Of a DNA stretch of 64,000 bases, positions 41,284-48,988 are shown in pieces. Position 1 is the stretch's first letter. Every line of letters begins with the position of its first letter. This stretch comes from Pseudolysinimonas_A sp947085045 (lineage in GTDB: Bacteria; Actinomycetota; Actinomycetes; Actinomycetales; Microbacteriaceae): the NCBI GenBank assembly GCA_947085045.1, contig CAMTUU010000005.1, positions 1 to 64,000 of the forward strand, read 5' to 3'. Made by a program: the position numbers and the translations under genes. The notes under the pieces were generated by a model that saw nothing but the letters and a program-made list of their open reading frames with translations, had not been told where the DNA came from and ran no database searches.

Positions 41284-42720
41284 TCACTCGCCGATGTAGG
41301 ACATCACGTGCTTCACGCGGGTGTAATCCTCGAAGCCGTACATCGAGAGGTCCTTGCCGTAACCGGAGTGCTTGAAACCGCCGTGGGGCATCTCGGCGAC
41401 GAGGGGGATGTGGGTGTTGATCCAGACGCAACCGAAGTCGAGGTGCTTGGCGAACCGCATGGCCCGGCCGTGATCCGAGGTCCACACCGACGAGGAGAGG
41501 CCGTACTGCACGCCGTTCGCCCAGGCGAGGGCTTCGGCTTCGTCGGTGAAGGTCTGCACGGTGATGACCGGTCCGAAGATCTCGTTCTGGATGGCGTCGT
41601 CGTCCTGCTTCAGGGCGTCGACGATCGTCGGCTCGATGAAGTACCCCTTGCCCTCGATCTGCGTGCCGCCGGCAACGACGTCCGCGTGCGACGGAAGGGA
41701 CGACAGCATCCCCATGACGCGCTCGAGCTGCGCCGCGTTGTTGACCGGACCGTAGAACGTGTCGGGGTCGGCGGGCGGCCCGGTCCGCACGTTCTGCTTC
41801 ACATAGCCGACGAGGGCCGAGACGAAGGCGTCGTGGGCGTCGCGGTGGACGAGCACGCGGGTGGCGGCGGTGCAGTCCTGTCCGGCGTTGAAGTAGCCGG
41901 CGACCGCGATGCCTTCGGCGGCCTTGGCCATGTCGGCATCCGGGAACACGATGACGGGCGCCTTGCCGCCGAGTTCGAGGTGCACGCGCTTGAGGTCGTT
42001 CGCGGCGGCCTTCGCGACCTCCATGCCGGCGCGCACCGAGCCGGTGATCGACACCATCTGCGGGGTGCGGTGATCGATCATCAGGCCGCCTGTCGTGCGG
42101 TCGCCGGTGATCACGTTGAGCACGCCCGCGGGCAGGAACTGGGCGGCGATCTCGGCGAGCAGCAGCGTCGACTGCGGGGTCGTGTCGGAGGGCTTCAGCA
42201 CCGTCGTGTTGCCGGCGGCGATCGCCGGGGCGATCTTCCAGATGGCCATGTTGAGCGGGTAGTTCCAGGGGGTGACCTGCCCGATGACGCCGATCGGCTC
42301 GCGGCGGATCGACGACGTGTGGTCCTTCATGTACTCCGCGGTCGCCCGGCCTTCGAGGTTGCGCGCGGCCCCGGCGAAGAAGCGCAGCTGATCGACCGAG
42401 AGCAGGATCTCGTCGTCGACCAGCGAGGCCCGCGGCTTGCCGGTGTCCTGCGATTCGAGGTCGGCGAACTCGTCGGCGCGCTTCTCCAACTCGTCGGCGA
42501 TGCGGAACAGCGCGAGCTGTCGCTCGGCGGGCGTCGAGTCGCCCCACTCCTCGAACGCCGCCGCGGCGGCCGCGTAGGCGGCGTCGACATCCGCCGCGCC
42601 CGAGACCGGCGACGTCGCGTACGACTCCTCGGTCGCGGGATCGAGCACGGCGAACGAGCCGTCCCCCTTCGCGTCGACGTAGTCCCCGTTGATGAAGTTC
42701 TGCAGCGTGCGGTCGGCCAT
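41284..42720 (-). CDS. Gamma-aminobutyraldehyde dehydrogenase
   Basis: This 478-residue NAD(P)-dependent aldehyde dehydrogenase oxidises 4-aminobutanal to GABA. It carries VTPWNYPLNMAIWKIAPAIA (about residues 148-167), the catalytic Glu in HLELGGKAPVIVFPDAD, the catalytic Cys in GYFNAGQDCTAATRVLVH (about residue 281), and EIFGPVITV plus the C-terminal PHGGFKHSGYGKDLSMYGFE that characterise the PatD/YdcW group. The ATG at 42720 has TAGGGT six bases upstream. It is divergent from the Lrp-aminotransferase-oxidase operon across 114 bases that contain a large inverted repeat, so common control is likely. Confidence 0.9.
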   Translation of the reverse strand: MADRTLQNFINGDYVDAKGDGSFAVLDPATEESYATSPVSGAADVDAAYAAAAAAFEEWGDSTPAERQLALFRIADELEKRADEFADLESQDTGKPRASLVDDEILLSVDQLRFFAGAARNLEGRATAEYMKDHTSSIRREPIGVIGQVTPWNYPLNMAIWKIAPAIAAGNTTVLKPSDTTPQSTLLLAEIAAQFLPAGVLNVITGDRTTGGLMIDHRTPQMVSITGSVRAGMEVAKAAANDLKRVHLELGGKAPVIVFPDADMAKAAEGIAVAGYFNAGQDCTAATRVLVHRDAHDAFVSALVGYVKQNVRTGPPADPDTFYGPVNNAAQLERVMGMLSSLPSHADVVAGGTQIEGKGYFIEPTIVDALKQDDDAIQNEIFGPVITVQTFTDEAEALAWANGVQYGLSSSVWTSDHGRAMRFAKHLDFGCVWINTHIPLVAEMPHGGFKHSGYGKDLSMYGFEDYTRVKHVMSYIGE

Positions 42721-42726
42721 AGCGCA

Positions 42727-42732
42727 ACCCTA
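42727..42732 (-). promoter_or_regulatory. -10 box of the aldehyde dehydrogenase promoter
   Basis: TAGGGT on the minus strand is followed by exactly six bases and the ATG at 42720. The AGGG part could also act as a weak ribosome-binding site, but the spacing fits a leaderless start. Confidence 0.5.
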
Positions 42733-42759
42733 CTTCGCGGCCCGTTGGGACGAAACTGC

Positions 42760-42798
42760 CGATTCCGTCACTCCGGACGCCCAGATGTTGCGGAATCG
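42760..42798. promoter_or_regulatory. Inverted repeat CGATTCCG/CGGAATCG, candidate Lrp-family operator
   Basis: CGATTCCG (42760-42767) and its perfect reverse complement CGGAATCG (42791-42798) stand 31 bp apart centre to centre, about three helical turns, in the region between the aldehyde dehydrogenase and Lrp-type genes. The right arm ends one base before the -35 box at 42800. The layout suits an autoregulatory Lrp/AsnC octamer acting on both promoters; this is inference. Confidence 0.5.
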
Positions 42799-42799
42799 C

Positions 42800-42828
42800 T
42801 TGCAGACCCCTGACTCGGCTGTCAGGAT
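42800..42828 (+). promoter_or_regulatory. Promoter of the Lrp-aminotransferase-oxidase operon
   Basis: TTGCAG (42800-42805, -35) and CAGGAT (42823-42828, -10) are separated by the optimal 17 bases. Six bases follow before the ATG at 42835, so the message is probably leaderless, with transcription starting at the first codon. Confidence 0.5.
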
Positions 42829-42834
42829 CGACTC

Positions 42835-43299
42835 ATGATGCGCGGCAAGGCGGTGGCGCTCGATGACGTGTCGAAGGGCATCATCGAGCAGCTCCAGGAG
42901 GACGGGCGCCGCTCCTACGCGGAGATCGGCAAGGCGGTCGGGCTGTCCGAGGCGGCCGTGCGGCAGCGGGTGCAGAAGCTGACGGATGCCGGCGTGATGC
43001 AGGTCGTCGCGGTCACCGATCCGATGCAGCTCGGCTTCTACCGGCAGGCGATGATCGGCATCCGTGCGACGGGCGACACCACCAGGGTCGCCGAGCAGCT
43101 CGCCGCGATCCGCGAGATCGACTACGTCGTTCTCACGGCCGGCAGCTTCGACGTCATGGCGGAGGTCGTCTGCGAGAGCGACGAAGACCTGATCGAGCTG
43201 CTCAACCACCGCATCCGCGCGATCGAGGGCGTGCTCTCGACCGAGACATTCGTCTATCTGAAACTGCAGAAGCAGTTCTACAACTGGGGAACACGATGA
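42835..43299 (+). CDS. Lrp/AsnC family transcriptional regulator
   Basis: The 154-residue regulator has an N-terminal winged helix (about residues 8-58: IIEQLQEDGRRSYAEIGKAV, LSEAAVRQRVQKLTDAGVMQ) and a C-terminal RAM ligand-binding domain (MIGIRATGDTTRVAEQLAAI, VVLTAGSFDVMAEVV). Two consecutive ATG codons open the gene; the first fits the promoter spacing. It is followed by the putrescine-type aminotransferase with a four-base ATGA overlap and is divergent from the aldehyde dehydrogenase, so it most likely controls polyamine/GABA catabolism in response to an amine or amino acid. Confidence 0.92.
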   Translation: MMRGKAVALDDVSKGIIEQLQEDGRRSYAEIGKAVGLSEAAVRQRVQKLTDAGVMQVVAVTDPMQLGFYRQAMIGIRATGDTTRVAEQLAAIREIDYVVLTAGSFDVMAEVVCESDEDLIELLNHRIRAIEGVLSTETFVYLKLQKQFYNWGTR

Positions 43300-44699
43300 C
43301 CAGCAGCACTACCCCGGCCCTTTCGGCCGCGAACGAGGCCGACCTTCAGCAGAAGGCGAAGGACCACCTCTGGATGCACTTCAGCCGGCAGTCGGCGGCC
43401 GAAGCGAACGGCGTGCCGATCATCGTCAAGGGCGAAGGCCACCACATCTGGGACTCGCGGGGCAAGAAGTACATCGACGGGCTCTCCGGCCTGTTCGTGG
43501 TGAACGCCGGCCACGGCCGCACGCGCCTGGCCGAGGCCGCGGCGAAGCAGGCCGAGGAGCTCGCGTTCTTCCCGATCTGGTCGTACGCGCATCCGAACGC
43601 GATCGAGCTCGCCGACCGGCTCGCCGAGTACGCGCCGGGCGACCTCAACCGGGTCTTCTTCTCCACCGGCGGCGGCGAAGCGGTCGAGACCGCGTTCAAG
43701 CTGGCCAAGTACTACTGGAAGCTGCAGGGGCAGCCGGCGAAGACCAAGGTCATCTCGCGCGCGGTCGCCTACCACGGCACGCCGCAGGGGGCGCTCGCGA
43801 TCACCGGCATCCCGGCGATGAAGGCGATGTTCGAGCCGCTCGTGCCCGGCGGCTTCCGCGTGCCGAACACCAACTACTACCGCGCGCAGGAGATGGGCTT
43901 CGACGGCACCCTCGAGCAGTTCGGGCAGTGGGCCGCGAACCGCATCGAGGAGATGATCCTGTTCGAGGGCGCCGACACCGTCGCCGCCGTATTCCTCGAG
44001 CCGGTGCAGAACTCCGGGGGATGCTTCCCGCCCCCGCCCGGCTACTTCCAGCGGGTGCGCGAGATCTGCGACCAGTACGACGTGCTGCTCGTCGCCGACG
44101 AGGTCATCACCGGATTCGGCCGTATCGGCAACATGTTCGCCTCGACCACGTACGGATTCCAGCCCGACATGATCACCTGCGCGAAGGGCATGACGAGCGG
44201 CTACTCGCCGATCGGCGCGACCATCGTCTCCGAGAAGATCTACGAGCCGTTCCGCCACGGCACGACGGCGTTCTACCACGGCTACACCTTCGGCGGGCAT
44301 CCGGTGTCGTCGGCGGTCGCGCTCGCGAACCTCGACGTCTTCGAGGAGGAGGGCTTGAACGAGCGCGTCCGGCAGCTGTCGCCCGTGTTCCGCTCGAAGC
44401 TCGAGACGCTGACGGATCTGCCGATCGTCGGCGACGTGCGCGGCGACGGGTATTTCTTCGGGATCGAGCTGGTGAAGGACAAGGCGACGAAGACCACGTT
44501 CGACGACGCCGAGTCGGAGCGGCTGCTGCGGGGGTTCCTCTCGAAGGCGCTGTTCGACGCGGGGCTCTACTGCCGCGCCGACGACCGGGGCGACCCGGTC
44601 ATCCAGCTCGCTCCGCCGCTGACGATCGGCGAGCCCGAGTTCGACGAGATCACCTCGATCCTCCGGGGTGTGCTGACCGAGGCGTGGACCAAGCTCTGA
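43296..44699 (+). CDS. Putrescine/omega-amino acid: pyruvate class-III aminotransferase
   Basis: The 467-residue PLP enzyme resembles SpuC-type putrescine aminotransferases: KDHLWMHFSRQS at the N-terminus, YIDGLSGLFVVNAGHGR, RVFFSTGGGEAVETAFKLAK, the cofactor Asp in VLLVADEVITGFGRIG (Asp268) and the PLP lysine in MITCAKGMTSGYSPIGA (Lys297). It would convert putrescine plus pyruvate to 4-aminobutanal plus alanine; the divergent aldehyde dehydrogenase would use the aldehyde. Other diamines or beta-alanine are possible. It overlaps the Lrp gene by four bases and precedes the FAD oxidase by 28 bases. Confidence 0.88.
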   Translation: MTSSTTPALSAANEADLQQKAKDHLWMHFSRQSAAEANGVPIIVKGEGHHIWDSRGKKYIDGLSGLFVVNAGHGRTRLAEAAAKQAEELAFFPIWSYAHPNAIELADRLAEYAPGDLNRVFFSTGGGEAVETAFKLAKYYWKLQGQPAKTKVISRAVAYHGTPQGALAITGIPAMKAMFEPLVPGGFRVPNTNYYRAQEMGFDGTLEQFGQWAANRIEEMILFEGADTVAAVFLEPVQNSGGCFPPPPGYFQRVREICDQYDVLLVADEVITGFGRIGNMFASTTYGFQPDMITCAKGMTSGYSPIGATIVSEKIYEPFRHGTTAFYHGYTFGGHPVSSAVALANLDVFEEEGLNERVRQLSPVFRSKLETLTDLPIVGDVRGDGYFFGIELVKDKATKTTFDDAESERLLRGFLSKALFDAGLYCRADDRGDPVIQLAPPLTIGEPEFDEITSILRGVLTEAWTKL

Positions 44700-44727
44700 C
44701 CTCCTACTCCCCGCCACAGAACCCGCT

Positions 44728-46125
44728 ATGACCCCGCCGCACCCCGCGCGCGAGGGTCCGTCGGGCGAGAGAACCCTCTATCGCGACCTGTCGTACTGGC
44801 ACTCCACCCTCGGCGACCTGACCCCGCGGGCGGCGCTGGACGGGGACACGGATGCCGACGTCGCGATCGTCGGCGGCGGCCTGACCGGGCTGTGGACGGC
44901 GTGGTACCTGCTGGACCGCGACCCGACGCTGCGGATCGTGGTGCTCGAGAAGGAGATCGCCGGTTTCGGCGCCTCGGGACGCAATGGCGGTTGGCTGAGC
45001 GCGTTGTTCCCCCGGTCGACGGCGTCGCTCGAGCGGGCCCACGGCCGCGAAGCCGCACTCGCGATGCGCCGCGCGATGATCGACACCATCGCCGAGGTCG
45101 GCTGCGCCGCCGAGTCGATGGGCGTGGATGCGGGCCTCGCCCGCGCGGGGACGATCGCCTACGCGCGCTCCGCCGTGCAGGAACGCGCAGCCCGAGCGGA
45201 GATCGTCGAGGCTGCGCGCTACGGCGTCGACGACCTGACCTGGCGCGGGCCCGAGGAGGTCGGCGCCGCCGGAGCGCTCGGGGCGGCCTTCGACCGCAAC
45301 TGCGCGAGCCTGCACCCGGGGCGGCTGGTTCGCGGCCTCGCGACGGCGCTCGAGGCGCGCGGCGCGCGCATCGTCGAGGGCACCGAGGTGACCGCGGTCT
45401 CCCCCGGCCGGGTCGAGACGACGCGCGGCGTGGTGACGGTCGACCGGATCGTCGTGGCGACCGAGGGATACACCGCGTCGTTCCGCGCGACGCACCGCCG
45501 CATCCTGCCGCTGTACTCGCTGATGATCGCGACCGAGCCGCTACCCGCGTCGTTCTGGGAGGCGACCAGGCTGGTGCGCGGGCAGACCTTCACCGACTAC
45601 CGGCACCTGCTGATCTACGGGCAGCGCACCGCCGACGACCGGTTCGCGTTCGGCGGCCGGGGTGCTCGGTATCACTGGGGCAGCGCGATCCGGCCGGGCT
45701 ACGACCGCGTCCCCCGGGTGTTCGAGCACCTGCGGCGCACGCTCGTCGACCTCTTCCCGGGGGCCGCCGAAGCCGCGGTCACCCACCGCTGGGGCGGACC
45801 GCTCGCGGTGCCGCGCGACTGGCACGCCTCGGTGACCTACGACCCCGAGAGCCGGATCGGCCGGGCCGGCGGCTACGTCGGCGACGGGCTGTCGACCACG
45901 AACCTGGCGGGCCGCACCCTCGCCGACCTGCTGACCGGTGCCGACACCGAGCTCACCCGGCTGCCGTGGGTCGGCCACCGCTCGCCGGACTGGGAGCCCG
46001 AGCCGCTGCGCTTCCTCGGCACCAATGCCGGGATGCTCGCGATGGCGGCGGCCGACGCCGAGGAACGGATCACCCGCCGGGGCTCCGTCATCGCGAAGGT
46101 GATGGGCCCGCTGGTCGGACACTGA
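44728..46125 (+). CDS. FAD-dependent amine oxidoreductase, PuuB-like (DAO family)
   Basis: The 465-residue flavoprotein has SYWHSTL near residue 22, an FAD-binding Rossmann motif VAIVGGGLTGLWTAWYLLDR (about 45-64), FGASGRNGGWLS (about 81-92) and the C-terminal AGGYVGDGLSTTNLAGRTLA with flavin contacts. This is the glutamate-putrescine oxidase (PuuB)/glycine oxidase type. In E. coli PuuB oxidises gamma-glutamylputrescine, but no PuuA or PuuD gene is in the window, so direct oxidation of a diamine or amino aldehyde precursor is also possible. It lies 28 bases after the aminotransferase in the same operon. Confidence 0.83.
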   Translation: MTPPHPAREGPSGERTLYRDLSYWHSTLGDLTPRAALDGDTDADVAIVGGGLTGLWTAWYLLDRDPTLRIVVLEKEIAGFGASGRNGGWLSALFPRSTASLERAHGREAALAMRRAMIDTIAEVGCAAESMGVDAGLARAGTIAYARSAVQERAARAEIVEAARYGVDDLTWRGPEEVGAAGALGAAFDRNCASLHPGRLVRGLATALEARGARIVEGTEVTAVSPGRVETTRGVVTVDRIVVATEGYTASFRATHRRILPLYSLMIATEPLPASFWEATRLVRGQTFTDYRHLLIYGQRTADDRFAFGGRGARYHWGSAIRPGYDRVPRVFEHLRRTLVDLFPGAAEAAVTHRWGGPLAVPRDWHASVTYDPESRIGRAGGYVGDGLSTTNLAGRTLADLLTGADTELTRLPWVGHRSPDWEPEPLRFLGTNAGMLAMAAADAEERITRRGSVIAKVMGPLVGH

Positions 46126-46191
46126 CCCCTCGGATGACACGCGGGGCCACCGAGCGGGAATGATGTTGTCACGTCAACGGTTAGTGATCCC

Positions 46192-46761
46192 ATGGCAACT
46201 ACCGACACCCTGTCCACCCATCCAAACTTCGTCGCAGGCACCTGGACGCTCGACCCGACCCACTCGACCATCGCGTTCACGGTCAAGCACCTCGCGATCT
46301 CGAAGGTGCGCGGCAGCTTCGAGAAGTTCGACCTGACGATTGTCACCGCTCCCGAGGACGCCGACGGCATCAGCACGATCGACGCGACCATCGACATCGC
46401 CTCGGTCAACACGAACCAGGCGCAGCGCGACGGCCACCTCCGCACGAGCGACTTCTTCCAGGTCGACGAGTTCCCCACCGCCACCTTCCACTCGACCGGC
46501 GGAACCTGGGAGGGCGACGACTTCACCATCGTCGGCGAGCTCACCCTGCGCGGCGTCACCAAGGAGATCACCCTCACCGGCGAGCTCGGCGGCGTGACGA
46601 CCGACTCGCAGGGCAACACGAAAGCCGGCGCCTCGGCCACCACAACGATCAACCGCCACGACTTCGGCGTGAGCTGGAACGCCGCGCTCGAGGCCGGCGG
46701 GCTCACCCTCGGCGAAGACGTCACGATCGACGTCGACGTGCAGGTCGCCCTCCAGAAGTGA
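46192..46761 (+). CDS. YceI family lipid-binding-like protein
   Basis: The 189-residue protein has the YceI signature: GTWTLDPTHSTIAFTVKHLA near the N-terminus, then SKVRGSFEKFD, FPTATFHSTGG, LTLRGVTKEITLTGEL and NRHDFGVSWNAALEAGG at the C-terminal side. The fold is a lipocalin-like barrel that binds polyisoprenoid chains in studied members. There is no signal peptide, so it is cytoplasmic, as usual in Actinobacteria. It is a single-gene unit ended by a strong hairpin at 46777-46812. Function here is unknown. Confidence 0.92.
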   Translation: MATTDTLSTHPNFVAGTWTLDPTHSTIAFTVKHLAISKVRGSFEKFDLTIVTAPEDADGISTIDATIDIASVNTNQAQRDGHLRTSDFFQVDEFPTATFHSTGGTWEGDDFTIVGELTLRGVTKEITLTGELGGVTTDSQGNTKAGASATTTINRHDFGVSWNAALEAGGLTLGEDVTIDVDVQVALQK

Positions 46762-46776
46762 CCGCAGCACGTGGAT

Positions 46777-46812
46777 GAAGGCCGCGGGAGGCGTCAAGCC
46801 CCCGCGGCCTTC
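46777..46812 (+). terminator. Strong 12-bp hairpin terminator after the YceI gene
   Basis: GAAGGCCGCGGG (46777-46788) pairs perfectly with CCCGCGGCCTTC (46801-46812) around a 12-base loop, 16 bases after the YceI stop. No T-run follows, as is common for actinobacterial terminators. Confidence 0.7.
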
Positions 46813-46825
46813 GTCGTCTGCGGCC

Positions 46826-46831
46826 TAACGT
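46826..46831 (+). promoter_or_regulatory. -10 box of the TspO gene
   Basis: TAACGT is followed by seven bases and the GTG start at 46839. The CGGAGG between them could also serve as a ribosome-binding site, but only one base separates it from the start, so a leaderless message is more likely. Confidence 0.45.
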
Positions 46832-46838
46832 CGGAGGC

Positions 46839-47336
46839 GTGAGCAAGCTGAAGCAAGCCCTCGTCCTCGTCGCGTTCCTCGCGATCGCCTACGCCGCCGC
46901 CGCGCTAGGCTCGATCGCGACGATCACGCAGGTCGACGGCTGGTACGCGGAAGCCGATCAGGTCTCCTGGAGCCCGCCGAACGCGATCTTCGGCCCGGTC
47001 TGGACGGTGCTCTACGCCCTCATGTCGGTCGCCGCCTGGCTGGTCTGGCGTGAGAAGGAGCGCACCGACGTGCGCCGCCCGCTCACGCTCTACGTCATCC
47101 AGCTCGTGCTCAACGCGGTCTGGACGCCGATCTTCTTCGGGCTCTACCCGTTCCTCGGCGTCGCCGCGCTCTGGATCGGCGCCGTCGTCATCGTGGCGAT
47201 CGATGTCGTCGTGCTGCTCACCATGCTCGCTTTCTGGCGCGTGCGGAGGGCCGCCGCGGTGCTCCTCATCCCGTACTGGGCGTGGGTGCTGTTCGCGACG
47301 ACGCTCAATGTCGGGATCGCGGTCCTGCAGTCCTGA
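46839..47336 (+). CDS. TspO/MBR family protein
   Basis: The 165-residue protein is an integral membrane protein of five helices. It has the family's W-Y-x-x-L/V-x-K/S-P-x-W/F-x-P-P element as GWYAEADQVSWSPPNAIFGP (about residues 34-53), then WTVLYALMSVAAWLVW and LVLNAVWTPIFFGLYPFLG. TspO proteins bind porphyrins and are involved in stress and light responses; a photolyase or carotenoid gene is not nearby. It starts with GTG, right after the YceI terminator, and converges on the aldo/keto reductase gene with only five bases between them. Confidence 0.92.
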   Translation: MSKLKQALVLVAFLAIAYAAAALGSIATITQVDGWYAEADQVSWSPPNAIFGPVWTVLYALMSVAAWLVWREKERTDVRRPLTLYVIQLVLNAVWTPIFFGLYPFLGVAALWIGAVVIVAIDVVVLLTMLAFWRVRRAAAVLLIPYWAWVLFATTLNVGIAVLQS

Positions 47337-47341
47337 GGCGT

Positions 47342-48304
47342 TCAGCCCGCGATCGGGAAGAGCGCGTCGATCTCGGCGACCTCGGCCGCCGTCGGACGCC
47401 AGGCGCCGCCCGCGACGGCGTTCGCCCGGATCTGCTCCGGACGGGTCGCGCCCGCGATCACACTCGACAGCGCCGGATGCGCCAGGAGCCAGCCGAAGGT
47501 CGCCCCGAGGAGGTCGGTGCCGTGCGCCTCGGCCAGGGCGCTGAGCGCCTCGATCGCATCCCACGGCGCGGTCTCGGCGATGTGCGGGCGCTGACGGGAG
47601 ATGCGGGTGTCGGCGGGGACCTCGGTGCGCGAGAACTTGCCGGTGAACAGACCGTTGACCAGCGGGAAGTAGGGCAGGAACCCGAGCCCGAGCCGCTCCG
47701 CCGCCGGCAGCGCGTCGGATTCGGCGGAGCGCTCGAGCAGGCTGTACTCGTTCTGCACCGAGACGAATCGGGCCGAGCCGAGGGCGGTGGCCGCCGCATC
47801 CGCGGCGGCGAGCTGGGCGGCGTCGAAGTTCGAGGCGCCGATCTCGCGCACCTTGCCTTCGCGCACCAGCTCGTCGAGCGCGCCGAGCGTCTCCTCGATC
47901 GGGGTCTGCGGGTCGGGAGTGTGCAGCTGGTAGAGGTCGATCGTCTCGACGCCGAGCCGGGTGAGCGACCCCTCGACGGCGGCGCGGAGGTAGGCGCGAC
48001 CGCCCTTCGGTCCGAGATCGGTGAGCGGGCTCGCCATCCCGGAGTGCCCGAACTTGGTCGCGACGATCGCCTCGTCGCGCCGGCCCGTGAGCGCCGCCCC
48101 GAGCCGCGTCTCGCTGAGCCCGTACTCCGCGCCGTAGACGTCGGCGGTGTCGAAGAACGTCACGCCCGCGTCGAGCGCCGCGTGGACGACCGCGTCAGTG
48201 CCCGCTTGATCCATCGTGAGGGTGCCCGCTCGCCCGAGGTTGTTGCAGCCGAGACCGACCACCGAGACCGCGAGCGACGAACGTCCGAGAGTGCGCGTTT
48301 CCAT
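47342..48304 (-). CDS. Aldo/keto reductase
   Basis: The 320-residue NADPH-dependent TIM-barrel enzyme has the full catalytic tetrad: Asp and Tyr in TFFDTADVYGAEYGLSE (about residues 49-65), Lys in IVATKFGHSG and His in LYQLHTPDPQ. The C-terminal part (LGATFGWLLAHPALSSVIAG) matches the cofactor-binding region. It reduces unknown aldehydes or ketones. The ATG at 48304 has TAGGCT six bases upstream and no Shine-Dalgarno sequence. It is divergent from ogt, with a GC dyad at 48329-48350 over its probable -35 region. Confidence 0.92.
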   Translation of the reverse strand: METRTLGRSSLAVSVVGLGCNNLGRAGTLTMDQAGTDAVVHAALDAGVTFFDTADVYGAEYGLSETRLGAALTGRRDEAIVATKFGHSGMASPLTDLGPKGGRAYLRAAVEGSLTRLGVETIDLYQLHTPDPQTPIEETLGALDELVREGKVREIGASNFDAAQLAAADAAATALGSARFVSVQNEYSLLERSAESDALPAAERLGLGFLPYFPLVNGLFTGKFSRTEVPADTRISRQRPHIAETAPWDAIEALSALAEAHGTDLLGATFGWLLAHPALSSVIAGATRPEQIRANAVAGGAWRPTAAEVAEIDALFPIAG

Positions 48305-48310
48305 GCTGCC

Positions 48311-48316
48311 AGCCTA
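48311..48316 (-). promoter_or_regulatory. -10 box of a leaderless aldo/keto reductase promoter
   Basis: TAGGCT on the minus strand, then exactly six bases and the ATG at 48304. Confidence 0.55.
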
Positions 48317-48328
48317 CGGATCGTCCTC

Positions 48329-48350
48329 CCCCGGCACTGGACAGCCGGGG
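48329..48350. promoter_or_regulatory. Dyad CCCCGGC-N8-GCCGGGG in the divergent region, possible operator
   Basis: Two perfect 7-bp arms (48329-48335 and 48344-48350) flank an 8-base spacer. The site covers the place expected for the -35 box of the aldo/keto reductase and lies about 50 bp before the ogt -10. Overlapping it is a second smaller repeat, GGACA and TGTCC. It may be a repressor site. Confidence 0.35.
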
Positions 48351-48397
48351 TTGTCCGCCATGTCCGATTCCCGCGAACCGTCTCCGGGGGCGGCGTC

Positions 48398-48403
48398 TAC
48401 GCT
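48398..48403 (+). promoter_or_regulatory. -10 box of a leaderless ogt promoter
   Basis: TACGCT is followed by exactly six bases and the ATG of ogt at 48410, without a Shine-Dalgarno sequence. Confidence 0.55.
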
Positions 48404-48409
48404 CGACCC

Positions 48410-48988
48410 ATGACCACCACTGACCCCTCGGCTCTGCGGCGATTCGACAGCCCGATCGGGCGCATCGAGATCGTCGGCGACGGTCGGGCCGTCACCGCCC
48501 TCTCCATCGAGCGCGACGGGATGCTGCCGCATGATGAATCGCCCGAAGCGCCCGACGCCGTCCTCGATCGAGCGGTGAGCCAGCTCGAGGAGTACTTCGC
48601 CGGACGCCGCCGCGACTTCGACGTGCCGGTGAACCTGGCCGGCACGTCGTTCCAGCTCTCCGTCTGGAAGCAGCTCGTCGACCTCGGGTGGGGCGAGGTC
48701 GTCTCCTACGGCGATCTCGGCCGCAACACCGGCCGGGCCACCGCCGGGCGGGCGGTCGGCGGGGCGGTCGGGGCGAACCCCGTGCCGATCATCGTGCCGT
48801 GCCACCGCGTGCTCGGCAGCGACGGCATGATCACCGGCTACAGCGGGGGCGAAGGCATCCCGACGAAGTCCTGGCTGCTCGCCCACGAGGGCATCGCGCA
48901 CCGCGTCCCGAAGGGCTACGAAACGGTGCCGCTGTTCGACCTGGAGGCCGGTGGCGCCGAGACCCTCGCGGAGCCCGGCGCCGCGTGA
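48410..48988 (+). CDS. ogt: Methylated-DNA--protein-cysteine S-methyltransferase
   Basis: Ogt repairs O6-alkylguanine by transferring the alkyl group to its own cysteine. The 192-residue protein has the alkyl-acceptor motif PIIVPCHRVLG (Cys131), the helix-turn-helix with GRNTGRATAGRAVGGAVGAN and the C-terminal GYSGGEGIPTKSWLLAHEG. A short C-terminal extension of about 25 residues follows the normal end. It is followed with a four-base GTGA overlap by tag, so two alkylation-repair enzymes form one operon. The long open frame upstream is antisense to the aldo/keto reductase. Confidence 0.95.
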   Translation: MTTTDPSALRRFDSPIGRIEIVGDGRAVTALSIERDGMLPHDESPEAPDAVLDRAVSQLEEYFAGRRRDFDVPVNLAGTSFQLSVWKQLVDLGWGEVVSYGDLGRNTGRATAGRAVGGAVGANPVPIIVPCHRVLGSDGMITGYSGGEGIPTKSWLLAHEGIAHRVPKGYETVPLFDLEAGGAETLAEPGAA

